Source: Hydrogenophaga sp040372165 (GTDB taxonomy: Bacteria > Pseudomonadota > Gammaproteobacteria > Burkholderiales > Burkholderiaceae_C). From it: 64,000 nucleotides of DNA. The stretch lies in assembly GCF_040372165.1 (NCBI RefSeq), contig NZ_BAABWG010000001.1:1116001-1180000 (forward strand), written 5' to 3'. The position numbers and the translations under genes were made by a program. The notes under the pieces are model-generated. The model worked only from the letters and a program-made list of their open reading frames with translations. It searched no databases and was not told where the DNA came from. This document shows positions 51,060 through 60,237 of this stretch, in pieces (the first letter of the stretch is position 1; each line of letters opens with the position of its first letter).

Positions 51060-51065
51060 ATTATA
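51060..51065 (-). promoter_or_regulatory. Consensus -10 element for carA
   Basis: A perfect TATAAT on the minus strand lies 180 bp before the carA GTG, predicting a leader of about 170 nt. No close match to TTGACA is seen 17 bp upstream. The element overlaps the far upstream part of the open carA frame, showing that the longer frame is not translated. Confidence 0.55.
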
Positions 51066-51116
51066 GCCTGCGCAAAGACCGATTAAGACCCGCGTAAGGG
51101 TTTTTCCTCGAGAAAA

Positions 51117-51890
51117 TCAGTGGCGTCCAACCGCACTGGCGTGCAAGCAGATGGCAGCAGCGGCGGCCACGTTGAGGGACTCTTCCCCGCCCGGCTGGCC
51201 GATCCTCACTGACTGGGCTGCCCTGGCTTCCAGCGCTGTCTGCAAGCCCTGCCCCTCGTGCCCCAACATCCAGGCGCACGGCCAGGGCAAAGCCGACTCG
51301 TGCAGCCATTGGCCGCGGTGAGAGCTGGTCGCCAGCAAGGGGATTGACAGTTGATTCACGTCGTCCGCACTGAGGCCTTCGTGCAGGGTCAGGCCAAAAT
51401 GTGCGCCCATTCCCGCCCTGACCACTTTCGGTGACCACAGGCCCGCGGTGCCCTTGATGGCCAACACCTGCTTGAACCCGAAGGCAGCAGCGCTGCGCAA
51501 GATGGACCCCACGTTGCCGGCATCCTGCAACCGATCGAGTACAACGCTTGGCTCGGAAAGCCCGAGGGAAGGAGGCTGCGGAACCGCCAGGAGAAAGCCG
51601 ATGGGCGCGGGTGAATCCAGCCCTGATAAGCCATCCCACAACTCGTCCGCCACAATGGCCAGCCTCGGCGCGCTGGCAAGCAGTTCGCTATCCATGCGCC
51701 CATGGGCCGATGCCTTGACGACAACCACCTCGGGGCGGCCTCCGCGCTCGAGCAGCGCCCTGCAAAGGTGATCACCCTCGAGAAATACCTGCCCCAGCTT
51801 GCGATAGGCAGTAGTGTCACGGGCCAACTGGCGCAAGCGCTTGAGCAGCGCATTCTCGCGTGACTGAATCAGGGTGTGCTCTTCACTCAT
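51117..51890 (-). CDS. SpoU/TrmH-family RNA 2'-O-methyltransferase
   Basis: This 257-residue SPOUT enzyme methylates ribose 2'-O in rRNA or tRNA using SAM. It has an N-terminal L30e-like substrate-binding domain (LIQSRENALLKRLRQLARDT, GQVFLEGDHLCRALL) and the knotted SPOUT domain (VVLDRLQDAGNVGSILRSAA, WMLGHEGQGL, ESLNVAAAAAICLHA). This looks like the RlmB/TrmH subgroup, but the target base cannot be set from sequence. The ATG at 51890 overlaps the rnhB stop by 8 bp. Its stop lies about 50 bp before the carA promoter. Confidence 0.9.
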   Translation of the reverse strand: MSEEHTLIQSRENALLKRLRQLARDTTAYRKLGQVFLEGDHLCRALLERGGRPEVVVVKASAHGRMDSELLASAPRLAIVADELWDGLSGLDSPAPIGFLLAVPQPPSLGLSEPSVVLDRLQDAGNVGSILRSAAAFGFKQVLAIKGTAGLWSPKVVRAGMGAHFGLTLHEGLSADDVNQLSIPLLATSSHRGQWLHESALPWPCAWMLGHEGQGLQTALEARAAQSVRIGQPGGEESLNVAAAAAICLHASAVGRH

Positions 51891-52521
51891 GCGCCGTCCC
51901 CTTCTGTGCAGCGGCACGAGCGACAGGTGCGTAGCTGCGCCGGTGAGCCGGCAAAGGCCCGAACTCATCAAGTGCGGCCAGGTGCTGGGCGGTGCCATAC
52001 CCTTTGTGACGGTCAAACCCGTAAGCCGGGTGCAACTCGTGCAACTCCGTCATCATGCGGTCCCGGGTCACCTTGGCGAGAATGGAGGCTGCAGAGATGG
52101 CTTTGACCTTGGCATCCCCCTGGACGATGGCTTCGGCCAGCACATCCAGTTTTGGCAGTCGATTTCCGTCCACAAGCACCTTGACCGGTTTGAGCCGCAA
52201 GCCATTGACGGCCCGCTGCATGGCGAGCATCGTGGCCTGCAGGATGTTGAGCTGATCGATTTCCTCTACGGTGGCCTGTGCGATGCTGCAGCACAAGGCT
52301 TTCGCCCGAATTTCATCGAAGAGTTTTTCGCGGCGCCGCTCTGTCAGGGCTTTGGAGTCCGCCAGACCAGCGATCGGCTTCTGGTCGTCAAGAATGACTG
52401 CAGCGGCCACCACCGGCCCCGCCAGAGGTCCACGCCCGGCCTCATCGACCCCGGCGATCAACCCCGGCGTATCCCAGGCCAGAGAGACCTGCTCAGCCTT
52501 CAAGAACTTTTTGGATCGCAT
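51883..52521 (-). CDS. rnhB: Ribonuclease HII
   Basis: RNase HII removes misincorporated ribonucleotides and RNA primers from DNA. From the ATG at 52521 the protein has 212 residues, with the catalytic acidic residues Asp26 and Glu27 in GVDEAGRGPLAGPVVAAA, Asp118 in KVLVDGNRLP, and ISAASILAKVTRDR with the last conserved Asp. The ATG overlaps the end of lpxB by 29 bp and has no clear ribosome-binding site; an open frame continues upstream to a further start, so the start is moderately certain. The lpxB-rnhB-rRNA methyltransferase order is usual in betaproteobacteria. Confidence 0.95.
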   Translation of the reverse strand: MRSKKFLKAEQVSLAWDTPGLIAGVDEAGRGPLAGPVVAAAVILDDQKPIAGLADSKALTERRREKLFDEIRAKALCCSIAQATVEEIDQLNILQATMLAMQRAVNGLRLKPVKVLVDGNRLPKLDVLAEAIVQGDAKVKAISAASILAKVTRDRMMTELHELHPAYGFDRHKGYGTAQHLAALDEFGPLPAHRRSYAPVARAAAQKGTAHE

Positions 52522-53644
52522 GGGCAGACAAATGTGCGGTATCGCGCCGCAAAGACTCATGCAGCGCCCGAAATCGATTCTGGACTGCCTCCATTTTCTC
52601 AGGGTCAGACAGCCAGCCTGTCACAGCCCCGGCCAGAGCTTCCGGTGTCGCTGCATCCTGGATTAGCTCCGGCACCACAAACTCGCGGGCGAGTATGTTG
52701 GGCAAGCCCACCCACGGCTGCAAGGACTTGCGCTTCATCGATTGCCACGACAGCCAGCCCATGTTGTAGGCGATGACCATCGGTCGCTTGAACAATGCGG
52801 CTTCCAGCGTCGCGGTACCGCTGGCCATCAGCGCGACGTCACAAGCGGCCAGAACCTCATGAGATTGACCTCTGACCACTTTGAGTCGCTGACCCAGTCC
52901 CAAAGACAAGGCCATTGCCGAGAGTCGCTCGAACTGCGCTGGAACCGCCGGGATGACAAACACTGCGTCAGGCAGCTGGCTTGACAGCAAACGAATGGCA
53001 GCCATGAACCTCGGCGCAATGTGCTCGATCTCCGAGGAGCGACTCCCCGGCATGACAGCCACCACCTGGCCCTGCCCCGGCAATTGCAGTGCGAGTCTCG
53101 CCGCCTTGGCATCGGGCTCCATGGGAATGACGCTGGCCAGTGGGTGTCCGACATAGGTCGCATCTATCCCGTTGGCGCGCAAGAGTTCCGGTTCAAAGGG
53201 AAACAGGCACAAGACATGATCGATGGCCTCGGCCATCTTCAGGAGCCTCTCGCTTCGCCATGCCCATACGGAAGGGCATACAAAGTGCACTGTCTTGATG
53301 CCACCTTTGCGCAATCGCCGCTCAAGGCCGAAATTGAAGTCCGGGGCATCGATCCCGATGAACACATCGGGCCTTTCAGCCAGCACACGGTCGCCAAGCT
53401 CACGGCGGATACGCAATAGCTCAGGCAGGCGCTTGAGAGCGTCCACATAGCCAAAAACGGAAAGCCGCTCCATCGGCCACAGGCTGTGCATGCCCTGCTC
53501 TGCCATGCGCGGCCCACCAATCCCCCAGGCCGTCAACGATGGCCAGGTCTGGCGCAAGCCTCCCAGCAGCAAGCCGCCGAGCAGATCTCCCGAAGTCTCG
53601 CCTGCCACCAGGCCAGCCCGCAATGCACCCGCAGGCGCGCTCAA
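52493..53644 (-). CDS. lpxB: Lipid-A-disaccharide synthase
   Basis: LpxB is the peripheral membrane GT19 glycosyltransferase that joins UDP-diacylglucosamine and lipid X in lipid A synthesis. The 383-residue protein has VAGETSGDLLGGLLLGGL, FIGIDAPDFNFGLER, and the nucleotide-binding part CPSVWAWRSERLLKMAEAID and VMPGSRSSEIEH. The start is TTG 53644, overlapping the lpxA stop by 4 bp (TTGA); it is chosen because no other start precedes the conserved VAGETSGD. Its stop lies inside rnhB. Confidence 0.95.
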   Translation of the reverse strand: MSAPAGALRAGLVAGETSGDLLGGLLLGGLRQTWPSLTAWGIGGPRMAEQGMHSLWPMERLSVFGYVDALKRLPELLRIRRELGDRVLAERPDVFIGIDAPDFNFGLERRLRKGGIKTVHFVCPSVWAWRSERLLKMAEAIDHVLCLFPFEPELLRANGIDATYVGHPLASVIPMEPDAKAARLALQLPGQGQVVAVMPGSRSSEIEHIAPRFMAAIRLLSSQLPDAVFVIPAVPAQFERLSAMALSLGLGQRLKVVRGQSHEVLAACDVALMASGTATLEAALFKRPMVIAYNMGWLSWQSMKRKSLQPWVGLPNILAREFVVPELIQDAATPEALAGAVTGWLSDPEKMEAVQNRFRALHESLRRDTAHLSAHAIQKVLEG

Positions 53645-54423
53645 CGGATCAGCCCGCGAGTCGCGCCGGCCAGGAAATCCAGCATGAGATCAATGTCCTC
53701 ATCGCCACCTTGCCCTCGCAGGTTGTCAAACTCCGCCTTGGCCTGCTCAACGGTCAGGCCACGTCGGAACAGCGCTTTGTGCATGGACCGGATAACCCCG
53801 ATCCGCTCAGCAGAGAAGCCACGTCGCTTCAGGCCAATCAGGTTGACCGCACGAGTGACCAGCGGCTGGCCATCTACCGTCATGTAGGGGGCCACGTCTT
53901 GCGCCACATGCCCCTGAAAACCGATCATCGAATGAGCACCCACGTGCACCCACTGGTGTATGCCAGTCAGGCCGCCAATGACTGCCCAGTCACCCACGTG
54001 TACATGACCTGCAAGGGTCACATTGTTGGCAAGAATGGTGTGATTTCCCAGACGCGAATCATGGGCGATGTGCACATAGGCCATGATCCAGTTGTCACTG
54101 CCCACGCGGGTCACGCCCTCTTCCTTGAACGTGCCGGTGTTGAACGTGCAGTACTCGCGCACGGTGTTTCGGTCGCCGATCTCAAGGCGGGTCACTTCTC
54201 CGTTGTGACTGATGTCTTGCGGCATGCCGCCAATCGAGCTGAACGGATGGAAGTGATTGTCAGTGCCAATGCTGGTTTCGCCCTGAATCACGCAGTGTGC
54301 ATCGACGCGCGTGCGTTCACCGATCCTGACCTTGGGGCCAATGACGGCATAGGGACCGACCTGAACCCCTTCAGCCAGCTCTGCGCCCGGGTCGACAATG
54401 GCAGTTGGATGAATCTGCGGCAT
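53641..54423 (-). CDS. lpxA: UDP-N-acetylglucosamine acyltransferase
   Basis: LpxA adds the first hydroxyacyl chain in lipid A synthesis. From the ATG at 54423 the 260-residue protein is a left-handed beta helix of hexapeptide repeats (MPQIHPTAIVDPGAELAEGV, GERTRVDAHCVIQGETSIGT) with the catalytic His121 in VHIAHDS and a C-terminal helical domain. AGGAGG nine bases upstream supports this start rather than the TTG 6 bp before it. It is adjacent to fabZ and lpxB in the lipid A block. Confidence 0.96.
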   Translation of the reverse strand: MPQIHPTAIVDPGAELAEGVQVGPYAVIGPKVRIGERTRVDAHCVIQGETSIGTDNHFHPFSSIGGMPQDISHNGEVTRLEIGDRNTVREYCTFNTGTFKEEGVTRVGSDNWIMAYVHIAHDSRLGNHTILANNVTLAGHVHVGDWAVIGGLTGIHQWVHVGAHSMIGFQGHVAQDVAPYMTVDGQPLVTRAVNLIGLKRRGFSAERIGVIRSMHKALFRRGLTVEQAKAEFDNLRGQGGDEDIDLMLDFLAGATRGLIR

Positions 54424-54441
54424 GCGCAAAGTCCTCCTGCC

Positions 54442-54885
54442 TCAGCTGACTTTGCGCATGGTGCACATCAGCTCGGCTTCGACGGCGAGCTCACCGTCCA
54501 CACTGGCTGTGGCCTTGTATTTGTAGATACCTGCCTTGGCGCGTTCGATCGTGGCCTCGAGAATGAGCTGGTCGCCGGGCTCCACCACACGCTTGAAGCG
54601 TGCCCCGTCAATGCCCAGGAAGTAGACCACCGTGTTCTCGTCCGGCTCCTGCCCCATGGAATGAAAACTGAGCAACGCCGCTGTCTGGGCTAGCGCCTCA
54701 AGCATCAGCACCCCTGGCATCACGGGCCTGTTCGGAAAATGACCATTGAAAAACGGCTCGTTGATGGACACGTTTTTCAGCGCCTTGATGCGCACGTTGT
54801 CTTCCAGCTCCAGTACCCGGTCGACCAGAAGAATCGGGTAGCGGTGAGGAAGCAGCTTGAGAATTCGGTGAATGTCCATCGTCAT
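54442..54885 (-). CDS. fabZ: 3-hydroxyacyl-ACP dehydratase FabZ
   Basis: FabZ dehydrates 3-hydroxyacyl-ACP in fatty acid elongation and competes with LpxA for hydroxymyristoyl-ACP. The 147-residue hot-dog-fold protein has catalytic His49 in FFNGHFPNRPVMPGVLMLEA and Glu63 in the same stretch. The start is ATG 54885, two codons before another ATG; both are plausible. It lies only 2 bp after the lpxD stop and 18 bp before lpxA. Confidence 0.96.
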   Translation of the reverse strand: MTMDIHRILKLLPHRYPILLVDRVLELEDNVRIKALKNVSINEPFFNGHFPNRPVMPGVLMLEALAQTAALLSFHSMGQEPDENTVVYFLGIDGARFKRVVEPGDQLILEATIERAKAGIYKYKATASVDGELAVEAELMCTMRKVS

Positions 54886-54887
54886 GA

Positions 54888-55940
54888 TCAGTCCGGGCTA
54901 TCGTTCTTGTCGAGTTGTTTGATGTTCTGTTCTAGGGCTCGAATACGTTCGCGCAGGCGGCTGAGCTGCCTGAGGGAGACCGCATTTTTCTCCCACGCCG
55001 CATTGGTATCCAGAGGAAACATGCCAGTGTACAACCCGGGCTCCCGCACCGATCGCGTCACGACCGATGCCGCCGAGATATTCACTCCGTCTGCCAGGTT
55101 GAGGTGTCCAAGAACAATCGCTCCGCCGCCAACTGTGCAATGGCGGCCGATGTCAGCACTGCCAGCGACCCCGACGCAGCCGGCCATCGCGCTGTGCGCA
55201 CCCACGCGCACGTTGTGACCGATCTGTATCAGGTTGTCGAGCTTGACGCCGTCCTCGATGACGGTGTCATCCAGCGCTCCGCGGTCAATGCAGGTATTGG
55301 CGCCAATTTCGACATCATTGCCGATACGCACGGCGCCAAGCTGCTCGATCTTGACCCACTGCCCCTTGTGTGGCGCAAAACCGAAGCCATCCGCACCAAT
55401 CACCACTCCACTGTGGACGATGCAGCGCGCGCCGATCTGGCAGGCCTGGCCCACTGTGACCCGAGGGGACAGGCGAGAACCTGCACCGACAATGGCGCCG
55501 GCCTCCAGCACACAGCCGGCTCCAATGACCGCGCCATCACCGATTTCCGCACCTTCGCCAACAACAGCAAAATCGCCAATGGAAACCGCTTGACCAAGGC
55601 GCGCCGTCGGGTGAATGCTGGCGCGCTCGCTCACGCCAGCGGAGACACCACTTCGCTGCCGCGCACGCCACCATTGCGACAGGCGCGCATAGTAAAGGTA
55701 GGGGTCATCTGTGACCACCAGCACCTTGCTGGCGTCCAGCTGGGATGCCAGGCCTTCATTGACAATCAGTGCACTGGCTGCCGACTGCGATGCCTGCGAC
55801 ACATATCGGGCCTGGGCCACAAAGCTGATCTCGCCCTCACCGGCATTGGCCAGCGAAGCAATTCTGCGAACAGCAGTGGATGGGTCACCCCGGAGCTCGC
55901 CGCCCAGGGCATCAACGATGTCGCCCAGGGTGGTGGACAC
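54888..55940 (-). CDS. lpxD: UDP-3-O-(3-hydroxyacyl)glucosamine N-acyltransferase
   Basis: LpxD adds the second acyl chain to UDP-acylglucosamine in lipid A synthesis. The 350-residue protein has an N-terminal uridine-binding domain (TLGDIVDALGGELRGDP), then hexapeptide repeats forming a beta helix, with catalytic His242 in NLIQIGHNVRVGAHS. A C-terminal helix follows (LRQLSRLRERIRALEQNIKQ). The start is GTG with AGGAG nine bases upstream, 40 bp after the skp stop. Confidence 0.95.
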   Translation of the reverse strand: MSTTLGDIVDALGGELRGDPSTAVRRIASLANAGEGEISFVAQARYVSQASQSAASALIVNEGLASQLDASKVLVVTDDPYLYYARLSQWWRARQRSGVSAGVSERASIHPTARLGQAVSIGDFAVVGEGAEIGDGAVIGAGCVLEAGAIVGAGSRLSPRVTVGQACQIGARCIVHSGVVIGADGFGFAPHKGQWVKIEQLGAVRIGNDVEIGANTCIDRGALDDTVIEDGVKLDNLIQIGHNVRVGAHSAMAGCVGVAGSADIGRHCTVGGGAIVLGHLNLADGVNISAASVVTRSVREPGLYTGMFPLDTNAAWEKNAVSLRQLSRLRERIRALEQNIKQLDKNDSPD

Positions 55941-55980
55941 GGGGGCTCTCTCCTCTTGTTTGGCGTCTCTGAAGACGGGC

Positions 55981-56499
55981 TTACTTGCTGTCGTTCAGAC
56001 GGTCGATCACACGTTCGGTAATGTCGAGCTTCGGGTTGATATAGGCGGCCTCCTGGATGATGAGGTCGTACTTTTCCTCTTCAGCCATGGTCTTGAGGAC
56101 CTTGTTCACCTTTTCGATGACCAACTGCACGCCTTCGTTCTTGCGCAATGCCAGGTCTTCATGGAAAGCCCGCTGCTTGCGCTGCAACTCCCGCTCCTCT
56201 TCAACCAGGCTGCGTTGCTTGGACACGCGTTGGCTCTCGGGCAGGGTTGGTGCTGTGCGCTCGAAATCTGCAAAAGCCTTTTTCAGGGCATCGAGCTGAT
56301 TCTGCAGCTCTTTCTCACGCTTGGAGAAGTCCTGCTCCAGTTTTGCCGTGATGGACTTTGCCATCGCCGAATCGCGCATGATGCGGTCGACGTTGACGGC
56401 GCCAATCTTGACTCCTTGTGCAAGAGCAGAGGTGGCAACGCATGCGGTCAGGACCAGCATGGAAAGCGGCTTGGCCGCCCGGGAAATGATTGATTTCAT
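55981..56499 (-). CDS. skp: Periplasmic chaperone Skp (OmpH)
   Basis: Skp is a trimeric periplasmic holdase that carries outer-membrane proteins to BAM. The 172-residue protein has a signal peptide with cleavage after SALA (Ala27), then a beta body (VKIGAVNVDRIMRDS) and long Lys/Glu-rich coiled-coil tentacles (KLEQDFSKREKELQNQLDAL, SLVEEERELQRKQRAFHEDL). The ATG overlaps the bamA stop by one base (TGATG). The bamA-skp-lpxD order is universal in proteobacteria. Confidence 0.95.
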   Translation of the reverse strand: MKSIISRAAKPLSMLVLTACVATSALAQGVKIGAVNVDRIMRDSAMAKSITAKLEQDFSKREKELQNQLDALKKAFADFERTAPTLPESQRVSKQRSLVEEERELQRKQRAFHEDLALRKNEGVQLVIEKVNKVLKTMAEEEKYDLIIQEAAYINPKLDITERVIDRLNDSK

Positions 56500-58799
56500 C
56501 AAAACGAGGTTCCGATCTGAAACTGGAATTTCTGGATTTTATCGCCATCAAACTTGCGCACCGGGTGGGCATATGCAAACCGAAGAGGGCCGATGGGCGA
56601 GATCCAGCTGATACCGAAGCCCACCGATGAGCGAAGCTGAGACATGTCGATGCTCTCGTCCTCGCCATAGATATTGCCGGCATCGACAAAGCCGAACCAG
56701 CGCAGCGTGCGGTCATTGCCCGCCCCCGGGAACGGGGCTATGAACTCGGCGTTGAGCACCAGCTTGCGCGCGCCGCCAATGCTGACCGTCTCACCCGTGG
56801 TCGACCCGACCACGGCGGATTTGGGTCCCAGGGTGCCCTGGTCAAAACCTCGGACAGAGCCCAGACCACCACCGGTGAAGTTGCGCAAAACCGGGAACGG
56901 ATCACCACCGAGTCCCTTGCCCGCACCCAGTTCTGTGTTGAAAGCCAGCGTGTACTGCTTGTTCAGCGGAATGTACTGCTGGAACTGGTAGCTGAGCTTG
57001 GCATAACGGCGATCACCACCGATACCCAGCTCGGTATTGAAGCGCTGCATGCGCCCTGTGGTCGGCACGAGCGCGCTGTCCCGCTCGTCGCGCGTCCAGC
57101 CCACTGTGGCGGGAATGTAGGTGCCGTCCTGCCCCAGATAGGCTTCCGGCAACTCATTGCCCTCTTCGATCTCGACCTTTTCGCCGCCAATACCGAAATA
57201 GACCGTGTCCCGCTCGGTGAACGGCACACCAAACTTCACCCCAAGGCCTTTGGTGGTGATGGTGTAGTCACCGCCCTGCGCATCGTATGGCTGCTGCGTC
57301 TTGTAATACGCGTCAAAGGTGCGGGATACGCCGTCCTTGGTGAAGTAAGGGTCGGTCGTGCTCAACACAAACTGACGGCTGTAATCACTGGTATTGAGGT
57401 CCAGCGCCACGTAGTTGCCCGTACCGAACACGTTCTCGACGTTGATGTTGGCGATCAGGGACAGCTTGTCAGCCTGAGAGTAGCCAGCGCCAATGGCGAG
57501 GTTGCCGGTGGGGCGCTCCACCACTGTGACAGTCAGATCGACCTGGTCATTGGAACCTGGCACGGGCTCGGTACCAATGCTGACCTCGGTAAAGAAGCCC
57601 AGGCGATCCACCCGGTCGCGTGACAGGCGAATCCGGTCGCTGTCATACCACGAAGACTCCAGCTGCCGGAACTCGCGTCGGATCACTTCGTCTCGCGTCC
57701 GGTTGTTGCCTTCGATGTTGATTCGGCGAACATACACACGCCTTGCCGGCTGGGCCTGCAGAGAAAAGCTCACCTGATTGGTGGCACGGTCGATCGTGGG
57801 CACCGCCTCCACCCGGGCAAAAGCATAGCCGAACGAGCCGAAGAAATCAGTGAAGTTCTTGATCGTGCGCGATACCTCTTCCGCGTTGTAGGCCTGGCCC
57901 ACTTCGATCTCCACCAGCGACTTGAAGTCTTCTTCCTTGCCGAAATACTGGCCTTCAAGCTTCACTTCGGAAACGACAAAACGTTCCCCTTCGGTGATAT
58001 TGATGGTGACGGACATTTTCTCCTTGTCTGGAGAAATGGCCACCTGAGTGGAATCGATCTTGAAGTCGAGATAGCCACGCTGGAGATAGTAGGAGCGCAG
58101 CGATTCAAGATCGGCATTGAGCTTGGAGCGCTCGTAGCGATCGCTCTTGGTGTACCAGGACAGCCAGCCGCCTGTATCCAGGTCGAACAGGTTGCGCAGG
58201 GTGGACTCGGCGAAAGCCTTGTTGCCCACCACGCGAATTTCGTGAATCTTGGCAACGTCTCCCTCGCTGACGCTGAAGTTGAGGTTGACGCGGTTGCGGT
58301 CGATAGGGGTCACCGTGGTGACCACCTGGGTGGTGTACATGCTGCGGTTGATGTACTGGCGCTTGAGCTCCTGCTCAGCACGATCCGCGAGGGCCTTGTC
58401 AAATGGGCGCCCTTCAGCCAGACCCACATCACGCAGCGAGGCCAGCAACGCATCCTTGTCGAATTCACGAACTCCGGAGAAGCTGACATCGGCGACCGTG
58501 GGGCGTTCTTCGACGATCACGACGAGCACGTCGTCATTGACTTGCAGGCGAACGTCGTTGAAAAGGCCCAGACCAAACAGCGCGCGAATGGCTGCTGTTC
58601 CCTTGTCGTCGCTGTAGGTATCACCAATGCGAAACGGCAAGGAGGCGAAAACAGTTCCGGGCTCAACCCTTTGCAAGCCCTCGACACGAATGTCCTTGAG
58701 CATGAAAGGTTCGACAGCCCAGGCTGGCAATGCCGCCAGTACACTCGAAGCAATGGCCGTCAGCGTCAGACCACGTACGCAGTTTTTGAGTTTTTTCAT
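56499..58799 (-). CDS. bamA: Outer-membrane assembly factor BamA
   Basis: BamA is the central Omp85 channel that inserts beta-barrel proteins into the outer membrane. The 766-residue protein has a signal peptide (cleavage after about Ala28), five POTRA domains (first: KDIRVEGLQRVEPGTVFASL, with a repeated pattern of IRVVGNKAFAEST and INIEGNNRTRDEVI), and a C-terminal 16-strand barrel with GGLGSVRGFDQGTLGP (lid loop 6, VRGF). The last residue is Phe, as expected for a barrel signal. It lies 13 bp after rseP. Confidence 0.97.
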   Translation of the reverse strand: MKKLKNCVRGLTLTAIASSVLAALPAWAVEPFMLKDIRVEGLQRVEPGTVFASLPFRIGDTYSDDKGTAAIRALFGLGLFNDVRLQVNDDVLVVIVEERPTVADVSFSGVREFDKDALLASLRDVGLAEGRPFDKALADRAEQELKRQYINRSMYTTQVVTTVTPIDRNRVNLNFSVSEGDVAKIHEIRVVGNKAFAESTLRNLFDLDTGGWLSWYTKSDRYERSKLNADLESLRSYYLQRGYLDFKIDSTQVAISPDKEKMSVTINITEGERFVVSEVKLEGQYFGKEEDFKSLVEIEVGQAYNAEEVSRTIKNFTDFFGSFGYAFARVEAVPTIDRATNQVSFSLQAQPARRVYVRRINIEGNNRTRDEVIRREFRQLESSWYDSDRIRLSRDRVDRLGFFTEVSIGTEPVPGSNDQVDLTVTVVERPTGNLAIGAGYSQADKLSLIANINVENVFGTGNYVALDLNTSDYSRQFVLSTTDPYFTKDGVSRTFDAYYKTQQPYDAQGGDYTITTKGLGVKFGVPFTERDTVYFGIGGEKVEIEEGNELPEAYLGQDGTYIPATVGWTRDERDSALVPTTGRMQRFNTELGIGGDRRYAKLSYQFQQYIPLNKQYTLAFNTELGAGKGLGGDPFPVLRNFTGGGLGSVRGFDQGTLGPKSAVVGSTTGETVSIGGARKLVLNAEFIAPFPGAGNDRTLRWFGFVDAGNIYGEDESIDMSQLRSSVGFGISWISPIGPLRFAYAHPVRKFDGDKIQKFQFQIGTSF

Positions 58800-58812
58800 G
58801 TATGGAGCGGGT

Positions 58813-60189
58813 TCAACCCAGCATTCGGGTCAAATCATTGAATAGCGCGACAGCCATCAGTGCCATCAGGACGGCGACGCCTCCTCGCTGCAGGCGTTCG
58901 AGCCAAGCGTCGGAGACTCCTCGCCCAGTCACACCCTCCCAAAGATAATACATCAGGTGCCCTCCATCGAGGACCGGCAGGGGCAACAAGTTGAGTACAC
59001 CCAGGCTGACACTGATGAGTGCCAGGAACACCAAGTATTGTGTCATGCCACGCTCGGCAGATTTGCCTGCAAACTCGGCAATGGTCAGTGGACCGCTGAT
59101 GTTCTTGATCGATGCTTGCCCGATCACCATTCGCCCCATCATTTTCAGGGTCAGCCAGGACACATCCCAGGCACGTTCCAGACCGCCTGCAAAGCCTCGC
59201 CAGAGACCGTACTGAACCTCTTTCATGGCCGGAGGTTCGCCAATGTTCGCTCCGATGCGCCCTTCCCAGCCGTCTTCGACCTTCTCTGGCCGTACTGTCA
59301 GCGCCAGGCTGAGCCGCTGATCTTCCCTGAGCACATCCCAGCTGGCAGGAATGGCCTCGCCATTGCCTGAGACAGACGCCTCGATACGGCGCCGAAGATC
59401 AATCGCATCCAGGACGGGCTCTCCGCCGATGGACAACACCCGGTCGCCCTCGCGCAAGCCCGCGGCCATCGCGGCTCCGTCGGGCAGCACCTCACCAATC
59501 ATGGGCGCCATGTATGGGGCCACGACACCGATCCGTTCGAACATCTTGCGATCGGCTTCCGGCTCTACCAGCTGGCTCAATCCAAGCGTCACCGTCGATG
59601 CCTGGCCACCTTCACGCTTGGCCACCCACAAGGTCATGTCCTGCCCGTCGAGGGCAGCCTGCGTCATGCGCCAGCGCAGGTCATCGAAAGAGGCCACCGG
59701 GATCATCTCTCCCCGGTCGAAGGCCACACCCTCGACCCAGTCGCCGCTTTGCAGGCCTGCCTGGGCAGCAAGAGACGCAGGGGGTGGGGAGGAAAGGACA
59801 GCCTTGGGCTCCATCACGCCCAGCCAGTTGACCGCGGCATAGAGCACGACAGCCAGGGCCAGGTTGGCCAGAGGACCGGCGGCGACCACAGCCGCCCGCG
59901 CCCGCAGTGGCTGGGTGTTGAACGCCAGATGCCGCTCAGCGGCGTCAACAGGCGCTTCACGCTCATCGAGCATGCGCACGTAGCCGCCCAGCGGCAACGC
60001 TGCAATGACAAACTCGGTCTCGCTGCCCTGGCGGCGCCAGCTCAGCAGAGGTTTGCCAAAGCCAATGGAGAAGCGCAGCACCTTGATGCCACACATCACG
60101 GCCACCTTGTAATGGCCGTACTCATGGATGGCAATCAGCAAGCCAAGGGCCACGACGAAAGAAATCGCCGTCTGCAGAAAATCCAGCAT
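58813..60189 (-). CDS. rseP: Intramembrane site-2 metalloprotease RseP
   Basis: RseP cleaves the anti-sigma factor RseA and signal-peptide remnants within the inner membrane. From the ATG at 60189 it has 458 residues: zinc motif HEYGH with His22, Glu23 and His26, tandem PDZ domains (about 100-320; GDWVEGVAFDRGEMI, LREGDRVLSIGGEPVLDAID), and the second catalytic motif LPVLDGGH with Asp408. The ATG is preferred over a TTG two codons upstream. Between dxr and bamA in the usual order; no rseA/rpoE lies in the window. Confidence 0.95.
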   Translation of the reverse strand: MLDFLQTAISFVVALGLLIAIHEYGHYKVAVMCGIKVLRFSIGFGKPLLSWRRQGSETEFVIAALPLGGYVRMLDEREAPVDAAERHLAFNTQPLRARAAVVAAGPLANLALAVVLYAAVNWLGVMEPKAVLSSPPPASLAAQAGLQSGDWVEGVAFDRGEMIPVASFDDLRWRMTQAALDGQDMTLWVAKREGGQASTVTLGLSQLVEPEADRKMFERIGVVAPYMAPMIGEVLPDGAAMAAGLREGDRVLSIGGEPVLDAIDLRRRIEASVSGNGEAIPASWDVLREDQRLSLALTVRPEKVEDGWEGRIGANIGEPPAMKEVQYGLWRGFAGGLERAWDVSWLTLKMMGRMVIGQASIKNISGPLTIAEFAGKSAERGMTQYLVFLALISVSLGVLNLLPLPVLDGGHLMYYLWEGVTGRGVSDAWLERLQRGGVAVLMALMAVALFNDLTRMLG

Positions 60190-60237
60190 CTGCAAGTCAC
60201 TCCGTGTGAGAACGCCGCCAGCCCGGAAAGGGTCTGA

